Below, in pieces: positions 1 to 8,196 of a stretch of 64,000 nt of DNA (position 1 is its first letter; every line of letters begins with the position of its first letter). Under the pieces are notes generated by a model. That model had not been told where the DNA came from and made no database searches. It was given only the letters and a program-made list of their open reading frames with translations. This stretch comes from Microlunatus kandeliicorticis (lineage in GTDB: Bacteria > Actinomycetota > Actinomycetes > Propionibacteriales > Propionibacteriaceae), in NCBI RefSeq assembly GCF_014137855.1, contig NZ_JACGWT010000002.1:1-64000 (forward strand). Direction: 5' to 3'. The position numbers and the translations under genes were made by a program.

Positions 1-920
1 GCCGGATCGACGCGGAGACCCACGACGCCCGGCTGCGTGAGGAGATCGCCCGGGTGGTGGCGCTGCAGGAACGGCTCGGTCTCGACGTCCTCGTGCACGG
101 CGAACCCGAGCGGCACGACATGGTGCAGTACTTCGCCGAGCAGCTCGACGGGGTGATCAGCACCGAGCACGGCTGGGTGCAGAGCTACGGCAGCCGCTGC
201 GTCCGGCCGCCGGTGGTCGTCGGCGACGTCAGCCGCCCGCGGCCGATGACGGTGGCCTGGTCGACCTGGGCCGCCTCGCTGACCGAGCGTCCGATGAAGG
301 CGATGCTGACCGGTCCGGTCACCATCCTGGCCTGGTCCTTCGTCCGCGACGACCTGCCGGCCGGCGAGGTGGCCCGGCAGGTCGCGCTCGCGCTCCGCGA
401 CGAGGTGGCCGACCTGGAGGCGGCCGGGCTGCCGATCGTCCAGGTCGACGAGCCGGCCCTGCGCGAGCTGCTCCCGCTGCGGGCGGACGACCAGGACGAC
501 TACCTGACCTGGGCGACCGAGGCGTTCCGGCTGGCCACCGGCTGCGCGGCCGCGACCACCCAGGTGCACACCCACATGTGTTACGTCGAGTTCGGTGCGG
601 TGGCCGCGGCCATCGCCGCGCTCGACGCCGACGTGATCAGCCTCGAGGCGTCCCGGTCCCGGATGGAGGTGGTCGGTCAGCTGGCCGGCTCGGGCTACCC
701 GAGCGCGGTGGGCCCCGGGGTGTGGGACATCCACGCCGTCCGGGTGCCCGGGGTCGAGGAGATCGCCGAGCGGCTGCGGCTGGCGCTGGCCGTCTTCCCG
801 GCCGACCGGCTCTGGGTCAACCCGGACTGCGGGCTCAAGACCCGCGGCTACGCCGAGACCGAGGCGGCGCTGGCCCACCTGGTCGCCGCGGCCCGGACGG
901 TCCGCGCCGAGCTCGACTGA
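1..920 (+). CDS. metE: Cobalamin-independent methionine synthase MetE, 3' part
   Basis: C-terminal catalytic half of the zinc enzyme that transfers a methyl group from methyl-tetrahydrofolate to homocysteine, the last step of methionine synthesis in the cytosol. The reading frame enters at base 3, so the 5' end lies outside the window and about 305 residues are visible. Recognisable blocks in order are [47 protein letters not shown] and NPDCGLKTR. The His and Cys of HTHMCY and the Cys of NPDCGLKTR are the expected zinc ligands, so this half looks intact. The stop is followed by an opposite-strand gene, so metE is the last gene of its transcript. Confidence 0.96.
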   Translation, partial: RIDAETHDARLREEIARVVALQERLGLDVLVHGEPERHDMVQYFAEQLDGVISTEHGWVQSYGSRCVRPPVVVGDVSRPRPMTVAWSTWAASLTERPMKAMLTGPVTILAWSFVRDDLPAGEVARQVALALRDEVADLEAAGLPIVQVDEPALRELLPLRADDQDDYLTWATEAFRLATGCAAATTQVHTHMCYVEFGAVAAAIAALDADVISLEASRSRMEVVGQLAGSGYPSAVGPGVWDIHAVRVPGVEEIAERLRLALAVFPADRLWVNPDCGLKTRGYAETEAALAHLVAAARTVRAELD

Positions 921-959
921 CCCCGCCCCTCCCGCACCGGTGCTGAGTGCCGGAGTGCG

Positions 960-1865
960 TCAGCCGACGTCGAGCTGGGCCAGGGCCTTTCGCGCCGGGT
1001 CGACCAGCTGCGGGGCGGTGTCGGGGATCGAGGCGTAGAACAGGCCGTCCTCGCCGCCGCCGACGTCGACCACGGCGACGATCAGCAGCTCGCCCTTGGC
1101 CTTGACGTCGGGGATGTCGTAGCGGAGGTGCGACTCGATCAGCCAGCCGGGGTGGCCGTCGATCGCGTACGACCGGTTCACGCGGTCGTCCCGCTTCACC
1201 TCGGCGTCGCCGTAGAACCGGCCGAGGATGCAGGAGGTGACGATCATCGCCCCCTGCTGCGGACCGAAGAAGCCGTCGCCGGCGAGCAGCCGGGCGATCA
1301 GCACGCTGGCCTCCCAGCTCGGCCGGCCGTCGCGGGTCTCGAGGATCACCACCTGGTCGCGGACGTCCCGCCCGAACGGCACCCGGCTGTCGCTGATCGG
1401 CGCGCTCCACGGCCGGCCGAGCGCCGGGTAGGACAGCTTGCCGCTCACCACCCGGCCCCGGCCGTCGACCGCCGACCCGCTGCTGCTCACCTGGGTGCCC
1501 GGACACGGCGAGGCGCTCGTCGCCGGAGCGGTGGGCGGCGGGGCGTCGACCGGCGCGGACGCGGTCAGCGACCGCACGACCAGCACCAGGGCGAGCACCA
1601 CGACCCCGAGCACGGCCACCGCACCCACCACCAGCCCGACCACGCCGGCCCGACGTCGTCCGGTGCCCGCGGCGGGGCCGGTGGCGCCAGGCACGCCGAC
1701 CGCGCCGGGAACACCGGTGCTGGGCGGCCCGAACGGCGCCGCCGCTCCGGACGGCGGGGCTGCGGTCGGGGTGGTCGCGGTGACCGCCGACCAGGCGCGG
1801 CCGTCCCAGTACCGGTACGCCGCCTGGCCGCCCGGATCCGGGTACCACCCCGGTGCTGCGCTCAC
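960..1865 (-). CDS. DUF2510-domain membrane-anchored protein
   Basis: 301 residues with a GTG start. The N-terminus (PGWYPDP..YRYWDG..W) is a DUF2510 motif, common in actinobacterial membrane proteins. An Ala/Gly/Pro-rich linker and one transmembrane segment near residues 75-100 follow. The remaining ~190 residues should be outside the membrane and begin with a low-complexity Ala/Thr/Ser/Pro stretch. The C-terminal domain has no motif I recognise. A TACCCT hexamer lies 8 nt before the GTG, so the transcript may be leaderless. It converges on metE. Function unknown. Confidence 0.85.
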   Translation of the reverse strand: MSAAPGWYPDPGGQAAYRYWDGRAWSAVTATTPTAAPPSGAAAPFGPPSTGVPGAVGVPGATGPAAGTGRRRAGVVGLVVGAVAVLGVVVLALVLVVRSLTASAPVDAPPPTAPATSASPCPGTQVSSSGSAVDGRGRVVSGKLSYPALGRPWSAPISDSRVPFGRDVRDQVVILETRDGRPSWEASVLIARLLAGDGFFGPQQGAMIVTSCILGRFYGDAEVKRDDRVNRSYAIDGHPGWLIESHLRYDIPDVKAKGELLIVAVVDVGGGEDGLFYASIPDTAPQLVDPARKALAQLDVG

Positions 1866-1873
1866 AGCCGTCG

Positions 1874-1879
1874 AGGGTA
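1874..1879 (-). promoter_or_regulatory. Candidate -10 element of the DUF2510 gene
   Basis: Minus-strand TACCCT separated by 8 nt from the GTG start. No Shine-Dalgarno sequence is present in between, which suggests a leaderless or nearly leaderless mRNA. Confidence 0.45.
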
Positions 1880-1908
1880 GGTGCCGGTGGGGTCGGTCCG
1901 GGCCGACC

Positions 1909-2862
1909 TCAGACGGTGCCGCCGGTGATCTCGATCAGCTCCGCCAGGTCGCCCGGCTCGGGCTCCCACAGGCCGGCCTCGACGTTGGCCTCGATCTGCT
2001 CGACCTTGGTCGCCCCGGCGATCACCGACCCGACGGTCGGCATCGCCGCGAGCCCGCCCATCGCCACCGCGAGCAGGCTGACCCCGCGGTCGGCGGCGAA
2101 CTTCTCCAGCGCCTCGATCTGGTCGAAGTCGGCGGCCGCCAGCCGGTCGCCCATCCCGGCGAGCCGGGTGCCCTCGGGGGCGTCGGCGCCGCGCTTGTAC
2201 TTGCCGGTGAGCAGACCGCTGGCCAGCGGGAAGTACGGCAGCATCCCCTGGCCGGTGTGCTCGAGGGCCGGGACCAGCTCCTTCTCGACGCCCCGCTTGA
2301 GCCAGGAGTACTCGTTCTGGGCCGAGACGAACGGCTCGTAGCCGCCGGTCCGGGCGGTCCAGTCGGCGTCGACGACCTGCCAGCCGGCGAAGTTCGACGA
2401 GCCGATGTAGCGCACCTTGCCCTCGTGGACCAGGTCGGTCAGCACCGAGAGGGTCTCCTCGATCGGCGTGGCCGGGTCGGGGGCGTGCATCTGGTAGAGG
2501 TCGATCCAGTCGGTCTGCAGCCGGCGCAGGCTGGCCTCGACGGCGAGCCGGATGTAGCGCCGCGAACCGCGGACGCCCCAGTCGGGACCGTTGGTGCCGC
2601 GCATGTCCATGCCGAACTTGCTGGCCAGCACCACCCGGTCGCGCTTCCCCTGGAGCGCCTTGCCGAGCAGGGTCTCCGACCCGCCGGCGTTGCCGTAGAT
2701 GTCGGCGGTGTCGAACAGCGTGATGCCGTGGTCGATCGCAGCGTCGACCACCCGGGTCGCCTGCTCGTCGTCGATGCGCCCGCCGAAGTTGTTGCAGCCG
2801 AGGCCCACGGTCGAGACCGTCAGTCCCGAGTTCCCCAGCTGGCGAAAGGTCATGTCCGTCAT
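1909..2862 (-). CDS. Aldo/keto reductase
   Basis: About 317 residues of an NADPH-dependent (beta/alpha)8-barrel oxidoreductase. The catalytic tetrad is visible: Asp and Tyr in DTADIYGN, Lys in LASKFG, and His in YQMHAPDP. The C-terminal PTVGSVIAGATKVEQIEAN block is the usual cofactor-binding region. It looks like the AKR subfamily related to potassium-channel beta subunits. Start choice is uncertain: GTG 2871, ATG 2862 and ATG 2853 are all in frame with no clear ribosome site, and I chose ATG 2862. Physiological substrate unknown. LemA lies just upstream on the same strand. Confidence 0.9.
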   Translation of the reverse strand: MTDMTFRQLGNSGLTVSTVGLGCNNFGGRIDDEQATRVVDAAIDHGITLFDTADIYGNAGGSETLLGKALQGKRDRVVLASKFGMDMRGTNGPDWGVRGSRRYIRLAVEASLRRLQTDWIDLYQMHAPDPATPIEETLSVLTDLVHEGKVRYIGSSNFAGWQVVDADWTARTGGYEPFVSAQNEYSWLKRGVEKELVPALEHTGQGMLPYFPLASGLLTGKYKRGADAPEGTRLAGMGDRLAAADFDQIEALEKFAADRGVSLLAVAMGGLAAMPTVGSVIAGATKVEQIEANVEAGLWEPEPGDLAELIEITGGTV

Positions 2863-2889
2863 GCGGCCCACGGTGTCACGGGCCGGGCG

Positions 2890-3657
2890 TCACACCTGAC
2901 CCGGGTCGCGGTACTGCGGCTGCTGCGGCGGCTGGCCCGGCTGCTGCCACTCGCCGGCCCCCGGCTGGGGCTGGCCGGCTCCGAACGGCGGTGCCGACTG
3001 TTGCTGCGGGAGCTGCCCCTGGCCTGGGCCGGTGGGGCCGCCCTGGGCGGGCTGGTCGCCGCGGTAGGCGATCTCGCCAAAGTTCACGCTCGGGGCCTGC
3101 CGGACGGCCGGGTCGTTGACCTCGAAGTAGGTCGCCTTCTCGAAGTGGAAGAGGTTGGCCACCAGGTTGCTCGGCAGGCTCTCGACCTTGGTGTTGTAGT
3201 TGCGGACGTTCGCGTTGTAGTAGCGGCGGCCGTTGGCGATCCGGTCCTCGGTCTCGGCCAGCTGGCGCTGCAGCTCGAGGAAGTTCTGGTTGCTCTTGAG
3301 GTCGGGGTAGGCCTCGACGCTGACGATCAGGTTGCGGACGGCGCCCGACAGCGCGCTCTCCACCTCGGCCCGCTGCTGGCTCGGCAGCGCACCGTCGGAC
3401 TGGCTGAGCGAGGCGGCCTGGTTGCGCAGCCGGGTGACGTCCTCGAGGGTGTTCCGCTCGTGCGCGGCGTAGGCCCGGACGGTCTCGACCAGGTTGGGCA
3501 GCAGCTCGTAACGCCGGTTGAGCTCGACGTCCACCTGCCGCCAGGACTCCTGGATCAGGTTGCGGCCCTTGACGAAGCCGTTGTACGAGCTGGCGAAGAC
3601 GATCGCCAGGATGATCAGGATCACCAGGATGACGATCAGGACGATGACGGCTCCCAC
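2890..3657 (-). CDS. LemA family protein
   Basis: 255 residues, GTG start preceded by GAGGAGG. A single N-terminal hydrophobic segment (residues ~4-23) is followed by the signature N-G-x-VKGRNLIQESWRQVDVEL and RRYELLPNLVETV region, then long amphipathic helices typical of the LemA four-helix bundle. The last ~70 residues are Gln/Pro/Gly-rich and probably disordered. The family forms membrane-anchored helical proteins with the bulk on one face of the membrane; its biochemical role is unclear. It is often paired with a TPM-domain protein, and no such partner is seen here. A TAGGCT hexamer at about 3692-3697 could be the -10. Confidence 0.92.
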   Translation of the reverse strand: MGAVIVLIVILVILIILAIVFASSYNGFVKGRNLIQESWRQVDVELNRRYELLPNLVETVRAYAAHERNTLEDVTRLRNQAASLSQSDGALPSQQRAEVESALSGAVRNLIVSVEAYPDLKSNQNFLELQRQLAETEDRIANGRRYYNANVRNYNTKVESLPSNLVANLFHFEKATYFEVNDPAVRQAPSVNFGEIAYRGDQPAQGGPTGPGQGQLPQQQSAPPFGAGQPQPGAGEWQQPGQPPQQPQYRDPGQV

Positions 3658-3835
3658 GGGGGGCCTCCTCGGTCGACGGTCGGGTCGCGCTCAGCCTAGC
3701 CAAAGCCGGGCCTCTGACCCCTGCCGCGGCGACGGCGCCTCCTCCGCGGAAGAAAGTTCCAACCAAACCGGTCAGAGGTGACTCAGAGCGGGTGAGGGCA
3801 CAACCGGTGCCACTCGACGACGAGGAGGAAGCGCC

Positions 3836-4537
3836 ATGACCATCCCCCGGACCACGGGCCACCCGACCACCGACCCCGGACGCACGGTCGGCCGCCGTCG
3901 GCTCTCCGGCCGCGCCGGGCTCGCCCTGGCCGGGGCCGGTCTGCTGGCCGCCACCGGCCTCGGCGCTCTGGGCCAGGCGACGCCCGCGCAGGCCGCACCG
4001 AGCGCCCCGCTGAGCACCGTCGACCTGCTGCAGAGCACCGACGTCGGCGCGCTCCGGGCAAACCTCGGCGAGCTGAACCAGCAGCAGACCGACCTCTACG
4101 GCGCGCGGACGGTGAGCGCGTGCACCGGGGAGGCGGGGCTCGACAGCGTGACCGGCGACAAGACCCTGGTGAGTCTCGGGTCGACCTGGAGCAACGCCGA
4201 CGGCGAGAACCGGGCGCTGGTCACCGAGGCGGTCGCGCAGGCGAGGACCCCAGCGGCGGCGGCCCGGGCGGCGAACGCCGTGGTCACCGCGCTGCGCGCC
4301 TGCCAGCACGAGCCGAAGGGACACTGGCGCTACGGGCGGGTCTACCACGGTCCGCTGCGCGACGGCGACCACGTCTGGCTGGACGCGATCGACGGCAACG
4401 GCACGGTGAGCGGCGGTGTCGCGGTGATGCTCCGGGGTGACCGGTTCGGCGTGGTCGAGGTGAGCAACGCGGTCGGCGACGGCGACGACGCGATCAAGAA
4501 CACGGTGCTGCCGGCCGAGCAGCGGCTCGGCGGCTGA
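3836..4537 (+). CDS. Secreted protein, possible sensor-type domain
   Basis: 233 residues with GAGGAGGAA five bases before ATG. The N-terminus has an arginine-rich n-region (GRRRLSGR), a hydrophobic stretch and ATPAQAAPSAP, so it is an exported protein and the RR makes Tat export possible. The mature part (residues ~52-233) has two cysteines (SACTGEAG and RACQHEP) that could form a disulfide, and a beta-rich second half (GRVYHGPLRDGDHVWLDA, VAVMLRGDRFGVVEVSN). This resembles the extracellular sensor folds of actinobacterial kinases and lipoproteins only loosely. No enzymatic motif is seen. It stands alone, divergent from LemA. Confidence 0.75.
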   Translation: MTIPRTTGHPTTDPGRTVGRRRLSGRAGLALAGAGLLAATGLGALGQATPAQAAPSAPLSTVDLLQSTDVGALRANLGELNQQQTDLYGARTVSACTGEAGLDSVTGDKTLVSLGSTWSNADGENRALVTEAVAQARTPAAAARAANAVVTALRACQHEPKGHWRYGRVYHGPLRDGDHVWLDAIDGNGTVSGGVAVMLRGDRFGVVEVSNAVGDGDDAIKNTVLPAEQRLGG

Positions 4538-4609
4538 TCAGGCGACTGAGCTGGCGGCCGGGCGGGCGTGCGGACGCCGTCGCGCGGCGTCGCGCGTCGA
4601 CGCCGGGGC

Positions 4610-5176
4610 TCAGCCCAGGCCGAGGTCGGCGGCGCTGACCGCCCAGCGGTACGGCAGACCGGCGGCCTCGATCTTCTCCCGGGCGCCGGTGTCGCGGTCG
4701 ACGATCACCGCCACCCCGACGACCTCGGCGCCGGCGGACCGGAGCGCCTCGACCGCGGTGAGCACCGAGCCGCCGGTGGTCGAGGTGTCCTCCACCGCCA
4801 GCACCCGGCGGCCGGCCACCTCGGTGCCCTCGATCAGCCGTTGCATCCCGTGGCTCTTCTGCTCCTTGCGGACCACGAAGGCGTCGAGCCGCTCCCCGGT
4901 CGCCGCGGCGGCGTGCAGCATCGCGGTGGCCACCGGATCGGCTCCGAGCGTCAGCCCGCCGACCGCGTCGAAGTCCCAGTCGGCGACCAGCTCGCGCATC
5001 ACCCGGCCGACCACCGGCGCGGCCGCCCCGTCGAGGGTGACCCGCCGCATGTCGACGTAGTAGTCGGCCTCGCGGCCGCTGGCCAAAGTCACCCGGCCGT
5101 GCACCACGCCGAGCCGTCGGATGTGCTCGACCAGGGCGGCGCGGTCGTCGGTCGGGGCGGTCTGCTCGGCGGTCAC
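4610..5176 (-). CDS. pyrE: Orotate phosphoribosyltransferase
   Basis: Transfers phosphoribose from PRPP to orotate, giving OMP in pyrimidine synthesis. 188 residues from a GTG at 5176, the usual length. The phosphate-binding loop VLAVEDTSTTGGSV is intact, as are TLASGREADYYVDMRRV and GGLTLGADPVATAM; KEQKSHG supplies the conserved flexible-loop lysine. A longer frame starting at 5209 would overlap the upstream gene, whereas GTG 5176 sits 10 nt after that stop and 7 nt after a TAGGGT hexamer, so I prefer it as a leaderless start. No other pyr genes are nearby. Confidence 0.94.
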   Translation of the reverse strand: MTAEQTAPTDDRAALVEHIRRLGVVHGRVTLASGREADYYVDMRRVTLDGAAAPVVGRVMRELVADWDFDAVGGLTLGADPVATAMLHAAAATGERLDAFVVRKEQKSHGMQRLIEGTEVAGRRVLAVEDTSTTGGSVLTAVEALRSAGAEVVGVAVIVDRDTGAREKIEAAGLPYRWAVSAADLGLG

Positions 5177-5183
5177 GGCGGCC

Positions 5184-5189
5184 ACCCTA
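5184..5189 (-). promoter_or_regulatory. -10 element for leaderless pyrE
   Basis: Minus-strand TAGGGT, 7 nt before the GTG start. Its first three bases are the TAG stop codon of the preceding gene, so promoter and stop overlap. Confidence 0.6.
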
Positions 5190-5837
5190 GCGGGGCGGTC
5201 GGACCGCACCGGCCGGACGGCTCGCGTACCAGCGGCCGACCGCGGGCACCCAGAGGATGGCCACCGCGAGCGCGATGTAGACGGTGGTCGGGACCCAGAA
5301 GGCGAGGTGGTCGCGGAGCCACCAGGCCGACCAGGCGAGCGCGGCGAGGCCGACCGCGGTGTGCGCGATCCGGGCCCAGGGCCGGCGGGCGATGAGCAGG
5401 AAGCCGGTGACCGTCGAGGCCAGCGGGAAGCCGACCAGCGGGAGGGCCAGCCCGTCGGCCAGGTAGAGCTCGAACCGCTCCGCCAGGTGGTAGACGGCGG
5501 CCTCGGGCTGCTGGGTGTAGCTGAACGTCGAGACCACGCTCAGCGCGACCAGCACGCTGAGGGCCAGCAGCACCAGGAACCCAACCGACCCGGTGACCGC
5601 CATGCTGGCCGACATCGCGATCACGGCGGGCCGCTGCCCGGTGGTCACCGCGTACGGGTTCGGCACCGGCACCGGGTAGGCCGGCGCCGGCGGGAAGCCG
5701 GGCGCGTACGTGTCGCCGTAGCCGGCGCTGTGGACGGGATCGACGGTGACCGGTGGCGGCACCGGAGCAGGAGGGACGGCCGGCGGACCGTAGGTGTAGC
5801 CCGGCCCGGGGCCCTGCTGCCACGGCCGCTCGCTCAT
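5187..5837 (-). CDS. Integral membrane protein with proline-rich N-terminus
   Basis: 216 residues. The first ~85 are rich in Pro, Gly and Tyr (YGPPAVPPAPVPPPV and similar), likely disordered and cytoplasmic. About four transmembrane helices follow (ASMAVTGSVGFLVLLALSVL, LALPLVGFPLASTVTGFLLI, IAHTAVGLAALAWSAW, VYIALAVAILWVPAV). This layout is common among uncharacterised actinobacterial membrane proteins. No catalytic motif. The ATG is preceded by TACCCT at 6 nt and no ribosome site. pyrE follows 10 nt downstream on the same strand but has its own promoter. Confidence 0.8.
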   Translation of the reverse strand: MSERPWQQGPGPGYTYGPPAVPPAPVPPPVTVDPVHSAGYGDTYAPGFPPAPAYPVPVPNPYAVTTGQRPAVIAMSASMAVTGSVGFLVLLALSVLVALSVVSTFSYTQQPEAAVYHLAERFELYLADGLALPLVGFPLASTVTGFLLIARRPWARIAHTAVGLAALAWSAWWLRDHLAFWVPTTVYIALAVAILWVPAVGRWYASRPAGAVRPPR

Positions 5838-5843
5838 GCCCCC

Positions 5844-5849
5844 AGGGTA
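5844..5849 (-). promoter_or_regulatory. -10 element, leaderless membrane-protein gene
   Basis: Minus-strand TACCCT followed by the 6-nt spacer GGGGGC and the ATG at 5837. Confidence 0.55.
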
Positions 5850-5894
5850 GGTGCCGCGGGGGTTCGCTCCCCCGGCGCGCAGGGGCCCGGCTGG

Positions 5895-7145
5895 TCAGCC
5901 GGCGAGCAGCACCGACGGGTTGGTGGAGAAGGTGTGGTCGAGCACGAGGCTGGCGGCGCCGACCGCGCCGGCGTGCTCGCCGAGGGCGCTGCCGACCACG
6001 GTGACCTGGTGGACCCGGCGGTTCATGAAGTTGCGGCGCAGGTCCTCGGCGTAGACCTCGCCGAAGAACGGCCGCAGCAGCGGCCAGTGCGGGCCGCCGA
6101 GCACCACGTGGTCGAGGTCGAGCAGGTTGACGATGTCCTGGGCGGCCTTGCCGAGCCGCTCGGCCAGCCGGTCCATGATCGCCCGAGCCACCGGGTCGCC
6201 CTGCACGGCGATGGTGACCAGGTCGACCAGCGCGTCCTCGGTGGCGGTGCGGTTGTCGAGGTCGATCCCGGCCGGCAGCAGCCCGGCCTCGATCGCCTCG
6301 GCGACCACGAACCGTGGCTGGCTGGCGTCCCCGACGCACCCGTCCCGGCCGCAGGCGCAGCCGGGGAGCCCGGACCCCACGGTGATGTGGCCGATCTCGC
6401 CGACGTTGGAGCTGGTCCCGCGGACCACCTCGTCGTCGATCACCAGCCCGGCCCCGAGCCCGGTGCCGAGGTAGAGGAAGACGAAGTTGCGGCTGTTGAC
6501 CCGGCCGGCCCAGCGTTCGCCGGCCGCCGAGGCGAGCACGTCCTTGTCGAGCAGCACCCGCAGTCCGAGCCGGTCGGTGAGCGCGTCCCGGAGCGGTACC
6601 CGCTCCCAGCCCTCGAGCAGCGGCGGGTCGATCACCACGCCGGTCTCGACGTCGACCCGGCCCGGGACCGCGATCCCCACCCCGCTGATCCGGGTCCGCG
6701 GCAGCCGCTGGGTGCTGATCAGCCGCTCGACCTCGCGGCCCATCGCCTCCACCGTGTGCCCGGGGTCGGGCCGGTCCCCGAGCGGACGCCGGACCACGGC
6801 CACGGTGTCGCCGCGGAGGTCGAGCACCACGTAGCTGATCAGTGCCGGGTCGAGGTGGATGCCGATGGCGTACTGGCCGCGCGGGTCGAGGTTGAGCAGG
6901 GTGCGTGGGGCTCCCCGACCGATCTGGGTCCGGCTGCCCTCGCGGATCAGTCCGGCCCCGATCAGGCTGCGGACGATGTTGGTGACCGACTGCGCCGACA
7001 GCCCGGTCACCTCGGCCAGCTCCACCCGGCTGATCCCGTCCCGGCTCTGCCGGATGACGTCGAGGATCACCGTCTGGTTGAAGTCACCCATCCGCAGCTG
7101 GCTGGCCGCACGGCGCTGCGGCGGCCGGGCCTCGAGGCTGCGCAT
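5895..7145 (-). CDS. ROK family transcriptional regulator
   Basis: 416 residues. An N-terminal winged helix-turn-helix (residues ~20-75, FNQTVILDVIRQ..ISRVELAEVTGLSAQSVTNIV) is joined to a ROK domain. The sugar-binding and zinc module is visible as GEIGHITVGSG followed by CACGRDGC, and the family's invariant His lies in IGHI. GVGIAVPGRVD and LGTGLGAGLVIDD form the ATP/sugar pocket, so it is a NagC/XylR-type repressor responding to a sugar. No sugar operon adjoins it, so the ligand cannot be read from context. ATG 7145 is preferred because it sits 6 nt after CATGAT; a longer frame to 7181 lacks support. Confidence 0.9.
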   Translation of the reverse strand: MRSLEARPPQRRAASQLRMGDFNQTVILDVIRQSRDGISRVELAEVTGLSAQSVTNIVRSLIGAGLIREGSRTQIGRGAPRTLLNLDPRGQYAIGIHLDPALISYVVLDLRGDTVAVVRRPLGDRPDPGHTVEAMGREVERLISTQRLPRTRISGVGIAVPGRVDVETGVVIDPPLLEGWERVPLRDALTDRLGLRVLLDKDVLASAAGERWAGRVNSRNFVFLYLGTGLGAGLVIDDEVVRGTSSNVGEIGHITVGSGLPGCACGRDGCVGDASQPRFVVAEAIEAGLLPAGIDLDNRTATEDALVDLVTIAVQGDPVARAIMDRLAERLGKAAQDIVNLLDLDHVVLGGPHWPLLRPFFGEVYAEDLRRNFMNRRVHQVTVVGSALGEHAGAVGAASLVLDHTFSTNPSVLLAG

Positions 7146-7151
7146 CCTCGC

Positions 7152-7157
7152 ATCATG
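7152..7157 (-). promoter_or_regulatory. -10 element, leaderless ROK gene
   Basis: Minus-strand CATGAT, 6 nt (GCGAGG) from ATG 7145. One mismatch to TANNNT. Confidence 0.4.
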
Positions 7158-7214
7158 ACACCGCCGACCGGTCCAGACCACCGGGTCGACGGGCGGCCGA
7201 GACGTGCTCGCGGG

Positions 7215-8054
7215 TCAGCCGACGCCGAAGGTGCGGGCCGGCGGGGTCGGCGAGGTGTCGCTGTCGTCGTCGGTGAACGGGGCGGCGCCACCGATCAGCG
7301 TGTCGAGCGCGGCCCCGGCCACCACCCGGTAGGGGAACGGAGCCGCGCCGGCCTGACGGGCCAGCTGATCGACCGGCAGCGGGGCGCGGGACGCCTCGAG
7401 CACGACATTGCCGAACCGCCGGCCCTTCATCGTCGAGGGCTCGGCGCTGAAGATCACCTGGGGGAACACCGCACGCAGGGCGGCCACCGCCCGGCGGGCG
7501 TAGCCGAACGGCCCGCGGTCGGTGATGTTGATCAAGAAGGTGCCGCCGGCGCGGAGCACCCGGTCGACGTCGGTGAAGAACTCCACCGTGGTCAGCTCGG
7601 CCGGCACCCGGGAGCCGCTGAAGGCGTCGAGCACCACCGCGTCGGCCCAGTCGTCGCGGAACTGCGCGATGCCCTCGCGCCCGCCGACCGGGCGCACCTT
7701 GATCCCACTGCGCTGGGGCAGCGGCAGGTGGGTGCGGACGAAGGCGGTCAGCTCCTCGTCGGGCTCGAGCACCACCTGCGCCGACCGCGGTCGGGTGGCG
7801 GCCAGATAGCGCGGCAGCGTCATCAGCGCACCGCCGACGTGGATGGTGGCCAGCCGCTCACCGGCCGGCGCGGCCAGGTCGAGGCCGGCGGCGATCCGTT
7901 GCACGTAGTCGAACTCGAGCCGGCGCGGGTCGTCGAGATCGACGTGGGACTGGTCCGTGCCGTCGATCCGGAGCATGTACGCGGCCGGCCGGGACAGGTC
8001 CCGGCTCAGCCGGACCGGTCCGGCAGCCCCGTGGTAGAAGAGCGGCTCGACCAC
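7215..8054 (-). CDS. Spermidine synthase-like methyltransferase-fold protein
   Basis: 279 residues, GTG start. The Rossmann core matches the spermine/spermidine synthase family: HVGGALMTLPRYLA (motif I region), VVLEPDEEL (acidic end of strand 2) and WADAVVLDAFSGSRVPAELTT (active-site Asp region). It lacks the N-terminal membrane part found in some bacterial homologues, and the polyamine-specific gate is not evident, so true aminopropyltransferase activity is uncertain. Actinobacteria carry many such proteins of unknown substrate. Preceded by TAGGGT at 6 nt with no ribosome site. Confidence 0.82.
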   Translation of the reverse strand: MVEPLFYHGAAGPVRLSRDLSRPAAYMLRIDGTDQSHVDLDDPRRLEFDYVQRIAAGLDLAAPAGERLATIHVGGALMTLPRYLAATRPRSAQVVLEPDEELTAFVRTHLPLPQRSGIKVRPVGGREGIAQFRDDWADAVVLDAFSGSRVPAELTTVEFFTDVDRVLRAGGTFLINITDRGPFGYARRAVAALRAVFPQVIFSAEPSTMKGRRFGNVVLEASRAPLPVDQLARQAGAAPFPYRVVAGAALDTLIGGAAPFTDDDSDTSPTPPARTFGVG

Positions 8055-8060
8055 CGGATC

Positions 8061-8066
8061 ACCCTA
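8061..8066 (-). promoter_or_regulatory. -10 element, leaderless spermidine-synthase-like gene
   Basis: Minus-strand TAGGGT, then GATCCG, then GTG 8054. Confidence 0.6.
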
Positions 8067-8083
8067 TGTCCCCGCCCCGCAAG

Positions 8084-8187
8084 CACCGTGCCCCGAGGCT
8101 GTCCGCAGGGCACCGTGCCCTGAGCCTGTCGAAGGACACCGTGCCCTGAGCCTGTCGAAGGACACCGTGCCCTGAGCCTGTCGAAGG
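8084..8187. repeat. Tandem repeat, 26-bp period, four units
   Basis: Three near-identical 26-bp units start at 8111, 8137 and 8163, each containing CCTGAGCCTGTCGAAGG. A degenerate fourth unit starts at 8084. The block fills the gap between the 3' end of an aldo/keto reductase and the start of the spermidine-synthase-like gene. The same core recurs, inverted, near 9221 and again at 34.2-34.3 kb. Confidence 0.9.
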
Positions 8188-8196
8188 GGAGGGACC

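Noticed and set aside
1438-3699. Open frame of ~750 codons on the plus strand
   Set aside because: Antisense to the aldo/keto reductase and LemA; composition bias only.
5121-8123. Very long plus-strand open frame of ~1000 codons
   Set aside because: It lies antisense to pyrE, the ROK regulator and the spermidine-synthase-like gene, is Arg/Gly/Val/Asp-rich without domains, and is a GC-driven shadow frame.
8084-8187. CRISPR array
   Set aside because: Units are contiguous 26-bp copies with no variable spacers and no cas genes; it is a tandem repeat.
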